A stretch of DNA of 5,688 bases from DASULA01 sp036278435 (GTDB taxonomy: Bacteria; Actinomycetota; Actinomycetes; Mycobacteriales; DASULA01): the NCBI GenBank assembly GCA_036278435.1, contig DASULA010000452.1, forward strand, positions 1 to 5,688, read 5' to 3'. The translations under genes were made by a program, and so were the position numbers. Positions 1-5,417 of this stretch are shown piece by piece (positions within the stretch are counted from its first letter, which is position 1; the number at the start of each line of letters is the position of its first letter). Below the pieces are notes generated by a model. That model was not told the origin of the DNA, made no database searches, and saw only the letters and a program-made list of their open reading frames with translations.

Positions 1-1001
1 GCGGTCTTCAGCTCGTCGAACACCGGATTCGGCGCGTTGGCCGGAATGTTGTCCAGCAGCGCGTGCGACGGCCGGACCACGCCGGTGCCGGTCAGATCGT
101 CCCGCCCCGGCGGGCCGGCGTCCCGGACCGAGGCCAGGATGCGGGCCACCACCTGCCGGTTGGTCAGGCGCGGAAACTTCGACCACACCAGCGCGATCGC
201 CCCGGACACCAGCGCGGTGGCACCGCTGGTCCCGTTCCCGATCGCGACCTGCCCCCTGCCGTTGATGGTGACGGTCGCCACTCCGGGGCCGGCGACGTCC
301 ACGTAGGGCTGCTGCTCGGTGTCACTCCACGCGGCCAGGTGGTTGTCGATGGCGCCCACCGACAGCACCCCGGCACAGGCGGCCGGGTAGTTCGGTTGAT
401 TGCCTGTCTGCCGATCGTTTCCGGCAGCCGCAACTACCACGGCGCCGTGCTCGACCGCATAGCGCACTGCGTCTTGCACTTTGGGCGGGCAGTGTTCCGG
501 ATAGATCGACCCATTAGCGCCGACCGACATGTTCAATACCTTGGCGCCGTGGTCAACGGCGAATCGAATAGCTGCCGGGTAGCTTGTCGTGGATTCCGAA
601 TCCCCATTCTGGGTCACGACAGGAAGGATTCGGGCGTCCGGTGCGATACCCAGCATCCCCGTGCCTTGACCTCGGGACGCGATGAACGCGGCCATCGACG
701 TGCCGTGCCCGTCCGGGTCGGTGTCGGTCCGCCCGTCGGTGCCGCCTCCAGTCGTGTCCCCGCCGGGCAGCACCGCCCCGGCCAGGTCGGGCAGGGACGC
801 GTTCACCCCGGAGTCCAGTACGGCCACGGTGACCCCGGCGCCGCGGGACACCGGCCACACCTTGTTCTGGATGTCCCAGGCGACGAACCACCACTCCTGC
901 TGGCCGGCCGGCGCCGGCACCGCCCCGGCCGGGCCGGCCGGCAGCACCGCCATCGCCCCGGCCAGGGCCAACGCCGCCGCGGCCCGGCTCAGTGCTCGCA
1001 C
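1..1001 (-). CDS. mycP: Mycosin (subtilisin-like serine protease of the type VII secretion system), C-terminus beyond window
   Basis: Secreted, normally membrane-anchored S8 protease of ESX systems. It is required for machine integrity and cleaves some substrates. Translation from GTG at 1001 is open for 333 codons to the left edge. Residues 1-27 form a signal peptide (Arg-containing start, Ala/Leu core, ending near AGA). The mycosin N-terminal stretch around QQEWWFV follows. The catalytic triad is complete: Asp63 in VAVLDSGV, His99 in DGHGT and Ser259 in GTSGAT, with oxyanion Asn195 in AAAGND. Cys171 and Cys209 are placed to form a disulfide. The usual C-terminal proline-rich linker and transmembrane helix are not reached and must lie to the left. 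The start is fixed by an in-frame TGA two codons upstream and a GAGGG site 8 bases before GTG. Codons for residues 110-209 are strikingly less GC-rich than their flanks. It is the last visible gene of the minus-strand unit, 100 bases after the EspB-like gene. Confidence 0.95.
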   Translation of the reverse strand, partial: MRALSRAAAALALAGAMAVLPAGPAGAVPAPAGQQEWWFVAWDIQNKVWPVSRGAGVTVAVLDSGVNASLPDLAGAVLPGGDTTGGGTDGRTDTDPDGHGTSMAAFIASRGQGTGMLGIAPDARILPVVTQNGDSESTTSYPAAIRFAVDHGAKVLNMSVGANGSIYPEHCPPKVQDAVRYAVEHGAVVVAAAGNDRQTGNQPNYPAACAGVLSVGAIDNHLAAWSDTEQQPYVDVAGPGVATVTINGRGQVAIGNGTSGATALVSGAIALVWSKFPRLTNRQVVARILASVRDAGPPGRDDLTGTGVVRPSHALLDNIPANAPNPVFDELKT

Positions 1002-1008
1002 GTGTCAT

Positions 1009-1013
1009 CCCTC
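1009..1013 (-). promoter_or_regulatory. Ribosome binding site of mycP
   Basis: On the minus strand GAGGG lies 8 bases before the GTG at 1001. It decides the start, because the mycP frame has a TGA at 1007-1005, only two codons upstream, so no longer protein is possible. A longer open frame beginning with GTG at 1020 is out of frame with the protease. Confidence 0.7.
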
Positions 1014-1025
1014 GTCTCACCCGCA

Positions 1026-1057
1026 GGGGCGGGCCGAGACCCCGCTCGACCCGCCCC
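1026..1057 (-). terminator. GC-rich stem-loop between the EspB-like gene and mycP
   Basis: GGGGCGGG (1026-1033) is perfectly complementary to CCCGCCCC (1050-1057), and an inner GAG/CTC pairing shortens the loop. On the minus strand it sits about 45 bases after the upstream stop codon and about 25 bases before the mycP start. No T-tract follows, so it is either a weak intrinsic terminator of the actinobacterial kind or an mRNA-stabilising or attenuating hairpin. Confidence 0.45.
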
Positions 1058-1101
1058 GCTCTCCCTGGACGGACGTTGATCGCCCGTGGTGCGGCCCGCC
1101 G

Positions 1102-2298
1102 TCAGCCGGTGCCCCCGATGACCGGCGGCGCGGCGTCGGTGTCGGCCCCCCACACGTCCTCGTCCTCGGTCAGCCAGGAGTTCCGCTCCCGCTCCTGATC
1201 GCTCTCGCCGCCGCCGTGCGGCATCATCGGACCCATGCCCCGGCCGGTGGTGCCGCCGGCCGGGGCACCCCGGCTGCCACCGATGCCGCTACCCAGGCCG
1301 CCGCCGGGCGTACCGCCGGGAACCATGCCACCGGACCCGCCGCCGGCACCGGCCAAGCCGCCGGACGCACCGCCGAATCCGCTGCCGGCGCCGAATCCGC
1401 CGCTGGTCCCGAGCCCGCCGCCGGCACCCAGCTCGCCGCCGCCAAAACCGCCGCCGCCGAGACCGCCACTGCCAAGCCCACCGCCGAACCCGCCGGTCGG
1501 GTCGATCCCGGCCAGCGAGGTGTCGTCACCGAACGGGTCACTGCCGGTCCCGCCCGGGTCCCCGATGCCGCCGGGGGCGCCCGGTCCCGTCGACGGTGGG
1601 ACCCCGGAGCCCGGTGGGACCGCACCGGAGCCCGGGGGGACACCGGAGCCCGGGGGGACACCGCCGGATCCGGGTGGCACGGGGCCGCTTCCGGGCGGGC
1701 CGGACGGCACGCCCGGGCCGCTTCCGCCGGGTACACCGCCCCCTGGAACGCCCCCACCGGGAAGTACAGGCTTGAAATCGCCACTGTGCTCGCCATCCGG
1801 AACGTTCGGCAAATCCTTGTACACCGTTGGCGGCAGCTCGGCGAAGATCTGCTGGTAGCGGACGTTCAGCCGCTGCACGAACTGCTGCGCGTAGTCGTCG
1901 TCGCTGCCGGTGTGGATGAGCCCGGTGCCGGGGATGTGGTCCTGGTACCACTGGAGGTAGTCCGTGGCGCACCGGGTCAACGCGCCGCCCAGGGTGCTGC
2001 TCTTGCCGGACAGTTCGGTGCTCTGGTCGTACAGCAACTTCATCGCGTTCTGCGCCTTGACCGAGCTGTCCTGCCCGGCCCAGCATTCCTCCAGCTTGGC
2101 CGCCTGCTGCGACAGCGCCGTCATCGAGTCGGCCAGTTGCTTGCCCATGTCCGTGTACGCCGAACCGGCCTGCCTGACCCGGGTGGGATTCGTTGCCATC
2201 AGCAGTTTCCGGACGTCCTCCACCTTGCCGTAGTTGTCCGGCGCACCGGGCCGGATGCCCGCGTCGGTGATTGGATAGTGGCCCTTGTTCTCGCTCAC
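1102..2298 (-). CDS. PPE/EspB-like type VII secretion substrate with Gly/Pro-rich linker and acidic C-terminal tail
   Basis: A 398-residue protein, probably exported by this ESX machine. It starts at GTG 2298, with GGAGG five bases upstream. Residues about 25-165 are predicted helical and hold a WxG turn (Trp73-Ala-Gly75) between two long helices, as in WXG100 and PPE/EspB proteins. Residues 179-356 form a disordered linker. Its first part is built of VPPGSG-like repeats and its second part is nearly all Gly with Ala, Ser and Phe. Residues 357-398 return to ordered composition: a charged stretch (QERERNSW), acidic TEDEDVWG, and PPVIG near the end. The shape (helical head, flexible Gly-rich region) resembles mycobacterial EspB, which MycP1 trims. 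The following gene here is mycP, and an 18-base gap separates the preceding helical gene, a possible heterodimer partner. I recall similar tails on actinobacterial WXG/PPE-like proteins; this is memory, not a search. No signal peptide is seen. Confidence 0.85.
   Translation of the reverse strand: MSENKGHYPITDAGIRPGAPDNYGKVEDVRKLLMATNPTRVRQAGSAYTDMGKQLADSMTALSQQAAKLEECWAGQDSSVKAQNAMKLLYDQSTELSGKSSTLGGALTRCATDYLQWYQDHIPGTGLIHTGSDDDYAQQFVQRLNVRYQQIFAELPPTVYKDLPNVPDGEHSGDFKPVLPGGGVPGGGVPGGSGPGVPSGPPGSGPVPPGSGGVPPGSGVPPGSGAVPPGSGVPPSTGPGAPGGIGDPGGTGSDPFGDDTSLAGIDPTGGFGGGLGSGGLGGGGFGGGELGAGGGLGTSGGFGAGSGFGGASGGLAGAGGGSGGMVPGGTPGGGLGSGIGGSRGAPAGGTTGRGMGPMMPHGGGESDQERERNSWLTEDEDVWGADTDAAPPVIGGTG
1231..1764 (-). 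repeat. Low-complexity Gly/Pro linker-coding region with PPGSG repeats
   Basis: This codes residues 179-356 of the EspB-like protein. Within it, an 18-base unit (ACCGGAGCCCGGGGGGAC on the plus strand) occurs twice in exact tandem at 1624-1641 and 1642-1659. Degenerate copies lie on both sides (about 1599-1680). Each unit codes VPPGSG. The rest (about 1233-1530) codes GGxG-type sequence. Such tracts expand and contract readily, so linker length probably differs between strains. The antisense frames here are long and proline-rich only because of this composition. Confidence 0.85.
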
Positions 2299-2303
2299 GG
2301 TTG

Positions 2304-2308
2304 CCTCC
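2304..2308 (-). promoter_or_regulatory. Ribosome binding site of the EspB-like gene
   Basis: On the minus strand GAGAGGAGG lies five bases before the GTG at 2298, inside the 18-base gap after the TGA (2319-2317) of the preceding gene. It supports the GTG start and suggests translation coupled to the upstream gene. Confidence 0.75.
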
Positions 2309-2316
2309 TCTCCGGG

Positions 2317-2742
2317 TCAGTCGAACGACGCGCTCTGACTGGGTGCCGCCGGCGGTGAGTCACCGCCGACCTGGCCGACCTGCGTCGCGGTCCGGTCTTC
2401 GGCGTCGGAAAGGTTGCCGGCGGACTTGCGGATCGCGCCGATCACGTTCTGGTACTGCTGAAGGAACGCCTGCAGGTACTCGACGGTCGCCAGGTGTGCC
2501 TTGTGCGCGGCCAGGGCAAGGTCGCTGGCCACGTCCCAGGTGCCGAGGTCCTTGGGGGACAGGTCAGTACCGGTGTAGGGGTCGTTGAGGTTCTGCAGGG
2601 CGTCCTGGTACTTGTCCAGGTCGGTCTGCAACGCGTCCGCGACCGCGCTCATCTTCTTCGGATCGAACCTGACCTCGTTCGGATCGGCGGTCAGTCCCGG
2701 CCACTCCGAAGCGCCGCCTCCAACCAGTCTCCTCTGTACCAC
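2317..2742 (-). CDS. Helical ESX-associated protein, EspC/PE-like (likely partner of the EspB-like protein); start uncertain
   Basis: About 141 residues from GTG 2742; no enzyme motif. A PGLTADP segment leads into an amphipathic helix (about 27-52, FDPKKMSAVADAL...). A GTWDVAS turn follows at 68-73, then a second long helix (about 75-121) rich in Ala and Gln, then a disordered Pro/Ser tail. The helix-turn-helix plan and the position just before a PPE/EspB-like gene suggest an EspC (DUF2580)-like or PE-like substrate or partner. It lacks an exact WxG. Where family members often carry YxxxD it has Asn-Leu-Ser-Asp (110-113). It lies 175 bases after esxA, beyond a strong stem-loop. The start is doubtful: GGAGG is only four bases before GTG, the first 14 codons are poor in G/C third positions, and a better-looking frame overlaps them. 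A TTG at 2847 would give 176 residues, but that extension looks non-coding. Assignment to a named family is inference. Confidence 0.75.
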   Translation of the reverse strand: MVQRRLVGGGASEWPGLTADPNEVRFDPKKMSAVADALQTDLDKYQDALQNLNDPYTGTDLSPKDLGTWDVASDLALAAHKAHLATVEYLQAFLQQYQNVIGAIRKSAGNLSDAEDRTATQVGQVGGDSPPAAPSQSASFD

Positions 2743-2866
2743 GGGTCCTCCGGCATGTGTGGTCTTCTCATCGTGCGTACCACCCTGAAAAGCCGTTGGC
2801 GTTCGACAGCCGGGTGGCCGGGTGCTGGATCGGTGCCATTCTGTCAACCACGGGTGTCAGCCACGA

Positions 2867-2898
2867 CCCCGGCCGGCCGGACGGGCCGGCGGCCGGGG
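2867..2898 (-). terminator. Strong GC stem-loop just after the EsxA-like gene
   Basis: The arms 2867-2880 and 2886-2898 pair over 13 base pairs (C/G only) with a single bulged base and a five-base loop (ACGGG on the plus strand). On the minus strand the stem starts 19 bases after the esxA TGA. No T-tract follows. It may be a partial terminator or a 3'-end stabiliser that keeps esxB-esxA transcripts more abundant than the downstream genes. Confidence 0.6.
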
Positions 2899-2917
2899 CC
2901 GGATGCTCGGGTGCGGA

Positions 2918-3214
2918 TCAGTTTCCCCAGATTCCGCTGTTGGCGCGTTCCGCGGCGCTGTAGTTCTGGTGTGCCTCGCCGATGACCACGCCGAGCTGCT
3001 GGAGCACCACCGCCATGTGCTGCGCGGCGCCGTCCCACTGTTGCTTTGCCACGTAGTACGCCGACTGCGCGTCGCCGTCCCACTGGGCGAGGTGGCTCTG
3101 CAGGTCCTTCTCCAAGTCGCCGAGCGTGTCCTGCAGGGCGCGCAGCGACATGCCGAAGTCGGCCTGGGACTGCTGGAGCTGACCGAAGTTCGCCCGGGTG
3201 TAGTCACTAGCCAT
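2918..3214 (-). CDS. esxA: WXG100 secreted protein, EsxA/ESAT-6-like
   Basis: A 98-residue helical hairpin with no signal peptide. The defining WxG turn is Trp45-Asp-Gly47. The second helix carries KQQWDGAAQHM (about 57-67), matching the QQKWD region of ESAT-6, and the protein ends in GIWGN, comparable with the short C-terminal tail of ESAT-6. A YxxxE export motif (Tyr85 to Glu89) is present. It is known that such proteins form 1:1 heterodimers with a CFP-10-like partner and leave through the ESX channel via EccC. Here the partner is the gene 60 bases upstream. The start ATG 3214 follows GAAGGG by seven bases. The length (about 100 residues) is typical of the family. The gene ends before a strong stem-loop. 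Confidence 0.93.
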   Translation of the reverse strand: MASDYTRANFGQLQQSQADFGMSLRALQDTLGDLEKDLQSHLAQWDGDAQSAYYVAKQQWDGAAQHMAVVLQQLGVVIGEAHQNYSAAERANSGIWGN

Positions 3215-3226
3215 CGTGAAACCCTT

Positions 3227-3249
3227 CGTGCGGGTGAGCGTGCGGGTGA
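3227..3249. repeat. 12-base tandem repeat in the esxB-esxA gap
   Basis: CGTGCGGGTGA occurs at 3227-3237 and again at 3239-3249 (plus-strand sense), a 12-base period with one differing base between units. It lies in the 60-base gap between the two esx genes, just upstream of the esxA ribosome binding site. Its role is unknown. It could be simple slippage. Confidence 0.7.
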
Positions 3250-3274
3250 AGTCGTGTCGGTGGACGCGTGCCAG

Positions 3275-3595
3275 TCAGGTCGTGCCGTTGAGCAGCGAGT
3301 CGATCTTCGCCGCCGCCCGCTCCTGCTCGTCCTCGGTGCTCTCGTACTGGATCCGGGTGTGGGTCAGCTTCTCGTGCATACCCTCCAGCGCCTGGAGCAC
3401 CTTGCGGAAGTCCGCGTCCCAGGCGTTGAAGACCTGCTCGAACTTCATCGCGGCCTTGCCGTCCCAACCGGAGCGAAGCTCGGTCTTGTGGCCCTGCAAC
3501 TTCGACTGGATCCCCTGGATCGTCTGCGCGGCGGACTCCACCTTGTTCGCCGCGATCTGCATCTGTGCCCGATCAACTGCCGAATGTTCGGCCAC
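3275..3595 (-). CDS. esxB: WXG100 secreted protein, EsxB/CFP-10-like
   Basis: 106 residues starting at GTG 3595. This start is chosen because GGAGG sits five bases upstream and the resulting length fits the family; upstream in-frame sequence reads as non-coding (Arg/Pro-rich). Two long helices flank the WxG turn Trp44-Asp-Gly46. The C-terminal half has HTRIQYESTEDEQ, giving a YxxxE secretion signal (Tyr84 to Glu88), as at the CFP-10 C-terminus that contacts EccC. The tail (AAAKIDSLLNGTT) is short. It is the first gene of a five-gene minus-strand set and precedes the EsxA-like gene in the usual B-then-A order, so the two should form the secreted heterodimer. The 331-base region upstream should carry its promoter. 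Which of the two is called A or B is by resemblance only. Confidence 0.93.
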   Translation of the reverse strand: MAEHSAVDRAQMQIAANKVESAAQTIQGIQSKLQGHKTELRSGWDGKAAMKFEQVFNAWDADFRKVLQALEGMHEKLTHTRIQYESTEDEQERAAAKIDSLLNGTT

Positions 3596-3601
3596 TCCAA
3601 C

Positions 3602-3606
3602 CTCCA
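3602..3606 (-). promoter_or_regulatory. Ribosome binding site deciding the esxB start
   Basis: On the minus strand, GGAGG is followed by five bases and GTG (3595-3593). This selects a 106-residue WXG100 protein over longer in-frame versions (up to 150 residues) and over the internal ATG 11 codons downstream. Confidence 0.7.
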
Positions 3607-3614
3607 CATGCCGC

Positions 3615-3633
3615 CCCCGAGGTCCGCTCGGAG
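3615..3633 (-). promoter_or_regulatory. Small hairpin in the esxB leader
   Basis: CCCCGAG (3615-3621) pairs with CTCGGAG (3627-3633) with one G-U pair and a five-base loop, about nine bases upstream of the esxB ribosome binding site. It could tune translation of the esx pair. No riboswitch family is recognised. Confidence 0.3.
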
Positions 3634-3780
3634 GACATTGGTACTCCGCTGGTGTCCGGCCACGGTGGCCGGGCATCCGGACGACTTCCGCGACGGCACG
3701 TGATCCGCGTCGGTCCCGTGGGCGCACCGGCCAGCCGGGGTACGCCCCGGGCGCTCACGTTGCGGCGGCGACGCCGTCGG

Positions 3781-3808
3781 ATGTGACTGTGTACGACTGT
3801 ACGGTTCC
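3781..3808 (-). promoter_or_regulatory. Candidate promoter/operator patch for the esx unit
   Basis: GACTGT occurs at 3785-3790 and 3795-3800, exactly one helical turn apart, and GTAC-4-GTAC (3791-3802) forms an inverted repeat. On the minus strand this reads GGAACC, then TACAGT, then TACACAGTC. TACAGT fits an actinobacterial -10 (TAnnnT), but no convincing -35 stands 16-18 bases upstream. GGAAC could instead be an ECF-sigma -35. The match is weak; the repeats may bind a regulator. Confidence 0.3.
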
Positions 3809-3856
3809 GTTGCGCTGTCGGGCCACGTCTTTGCGGGTCTGTGGCGCGCATTGGGG

Positions 3857-3886
3857 AGGCCGACATGGTAGACGGTCCGTCGGCCT
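3857..3886 (-). terminator. Inverted repeat downstream of eccB
   Basis: AGGCCGAC (3857-3864) and GTCGGCCT (3879-3886) form a perfect 8-base stem with a 14-base loop, starting 40 bases after the eccB stop on the minus strand. No T-run follows. It is a possible terminator that would separate eccB from the esx unit. Confidence 0.4.
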
Positions 3887-3926
3887 GGAACGGAGTCCGC
3901 GTCCCCCTCGCGTCGCGGTTCACGGT

Positions 3927-5417
3927 TCACCCGCTCGGTGCCGACGCGCTCGGCGACGGGGTCAGCGGCACTACCGGCACCGGAGTGCGCGCCGTGACCG
4001 GATCGAGTATCGGGCCCTCCTGGATGAGCCTGAGCAGGTTGGAGGGCAGTGGCACCGCCGAACTCGTGTCGTATCCCAACGTCTTGACCAGGTCGGCGGA
4101 CCTGAACGGGAACTTCAGCCCCTGGTCCCCCTGTTCGGTGATCAGGTAGTACGTCTGCACCTGACCGGCCTGGCCCGAACCAGGCACCAGCCCGGCCAGC
4201 GCCCCGCCGCCGGGTGGAAGCACCACCTGGTCCACCGACCCGGTGTCGGTGACCGAACCAACCGCGACCGAGCCGGCCTGCTGGTCGTCGGTCGGCACGC
4301 TGCCGCCCTGGGTCACCAGGACCTGCCCCGGCTTGTGGGTCGGGTCGGGGTAGGTGGCGCACAGCGGCGTGGAGTCGCCCCGGGACAGGGTGGTCGCCCG
4401 GGGCAGGGTGTGCGGCAGCTCTCCGTTGGAGACCGACTGGCCGGACAGGTGGGTGTTGGCCGTCGCCGGGTCGACCGCGATCGCCTTCGGGGTCTGCCCG
4501 TGGTAGGCGTCCCGGGTGCGCGGGTCGACGAACAGCAGCGCCGCCTCGGTCTGCCAGATCGGGGCCAGCCCGTCCGGCAACGCCACGTAGTACTTCGAGT
4601 CGCCGCCGACGATGTCGGCCTGGAAGACCTGGCCGACCGACGGGGAGACGCCGTTGATCTGGAAGCTGGTGGGTGAGCCCAGGTCGGTCAACCGCGGGGG
4701 AGCGAAGTCTGGACCCGCCGGCAGCGCGTCCAGCCAGGCCGCGCCGACCTGCGGTTCGCGCTGGATGTTGAACACCCCGATCGCGGTGGCGTCGGCCCGC
4801 ATCCGCTCGTTGTGCCAGACCACCCAGAACTGGCGGCTCGGGGTCTGCACCACCATGGCCTGGTCGCCGCCGAACCGCGCGCCGCCCGGGTCCCGCCCGG
4901 CGAGCAGGGTCACGATCGGCCGGGGGTTGTTGCTGGGGCTCAGTTCCACCCTGCTGCACACCGACCACGGGCGCCTGATCAGCGCACTCGGCGCGGGCAG
5001 TGAGTCCGGTGCCCCCGGTATGCCCAGGGTCGCGCCGCGTCGGTACCTGGTCAGCGCGTCGTGCGACACCTGCCGTTCGGTGATGGTGGCGCTGCCCAGG
5101 ATGAGCCGGGCCGAGGTGTAGTTGAGCACCGGGTAGAGCTTGTGGTCGTTCTGGTTGAACACGTACCGGGCGCCGGTGTCCTTCTCCACGATGAGCGTGC
5201 CCGGGTCCTCCAGGGACTGCGCGCCACCCGGCCGTAACAGGCCCCACACCCCGAACGCCGCGACCGCCAGCACCGCGACCATCAGCCCGGAGAACGTCGC
5301 GACCGCCAGCTTGCGCATCGGCGACTCGGGCGTGTCCGGCTCCCCGTGCAGCAGGGCGGCCATCACCCGCCTGGTCACGAACCGGTACGCCTGGAGCTGG
5401 TCGCGTCGGGTCTGCAT
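3927..5417 (-). CDS. eccB: EccB, membrane core component of the type VII secretion system
   Basis: A 496-residue protein of normal EccB length. The N-terminus has the EccB signature: MQTRRDQLQAYRFVTRRVMAAL (residues 1-22; a cytosolic amphipathic start), SPMRKL just before the single transmembrane helix (about 36-61), then an extracytoplasmic domain with GARYVFN and LYPVLNYTSARLILG. Cys154 and Cys353 match the conserved pair that forms a disulfide in EccB proteins. The domain is built of degenerate repeats with a central core; the last 20 residues are Pro/Ser-rich and disordered. It is known that EccB joins EccC, EccD and EccE in the membrane complex, its periplasmic part forming the central assembly. 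The start ATG 5417 has GGAGGT three bases upstream. It is transcribed away from a plus-strand gene across a 178-base gap and lies upstream of, and codirectional with, the esx genes. Confidence 0.96.
   Translation of the reverse strand: MQTRRDQLQAYRFVTRRVMAALLHGEPDTPESPMRKLAVATFSGLMVAVLAVAAFGVWGLLRPGGAQSLEDPGTLIVEKDTGARYVFNQNDHKLYPVLNYTSARLILGSATITERQVSHDALTRYRRGATLGIPGAPDSLPAPSALIRRPWSVCSRVELSPSNNPRPIVTLLAGRDPGGARFGGDQAMVVQTPSRQFWVVWHNERMRADATAIGVFNIQREPQVGAAWLDALPAGPDFAPPRLTDLGSPTSFQINGVSPSVGQVFQADIVGGDSKYYVALPDGLAPIWQTEAALLFVDPRTRDAYHGQTPKAIAVDPATANTHLSGQSVSNGELPHTLPRATTLSRGDSTPLCATYPDPTHKPGQVLVTQGGSVPTDDQQAGSVAVGSVTDTGSVDQVVLPPGGGALAGLVPGSGQAGQVQTYYLITEQGDQGLKFPFRSADLVKTLGYDTSSAVPLPSNLLRLIQEGPILDPVTARTPVPVVPLTPSPSASAPSG

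Larger units (their letters stand above)
3596..3926. other. 331-base intergenic region between eccB and esxB
   Basis: No gene is supported here on either strand; the open frames are Arg/Pro-rich shadows. On the minus strand it holds, in order, a hairpin after eccB (3857-3886), a relatively AT-rich patch with GTAC and ACAGTC repeats (about 3781-3803), a CGGCG/CGCCG palindrome around 3770, and the esxB leader with its hairpin and ribosome binding site. It is the most likely place for a separate esx promoter. Confidence 0.7.

Noticed and set aside
1011..1023. 13-base match CGGGTGAGACGAG upstream of mycP (minus strand) and upstream of the plus-strand gene (5565-5577)
   Set aside because: A 13-base match is near what chance gives in a GC-rich window of this size searched on both strands, and purine-rich leader sequence raises the odds.
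63..1079. Plus-strand open frame of 338 codons
   Set aside because: It is codon-phased antisense to the mycosin, which has its full catalytic triad; there is no ribosome binding site or domain.
1235..1858. Plus-strand proline-rich open frame of 207 codons
   Set aside because: It is the exact antisense of the Gly/Pro linker; the proline comes from complementing glycine codons.
682..2358. Long plus-strand open frame of 558 codons
   Set aside because: It lies antisense to mycP and the EspB-like gene, is Ala/Gly/Thr/Arg-rich with no domain, and exists because GC-rich antisense frames have few stops. The minus-strand frames carry clear family motifs.
2842..2847. Perfect TTGACA on the minus strand upstream of the 141-residue gene
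   Set aside because: No -10-like hexamer stands 16-19 bases downstream (the sequence there is C/G-rich), so a promoter is not supported.
3445..5247. Minus-strand open frame of 600 codons in another frame over eccB and the intergenic gap
   Set aside because: It overlaps the well-supported EccB frame, its product is Arg/Pro/Gly-rich without domains, and it crosses the esx leader.
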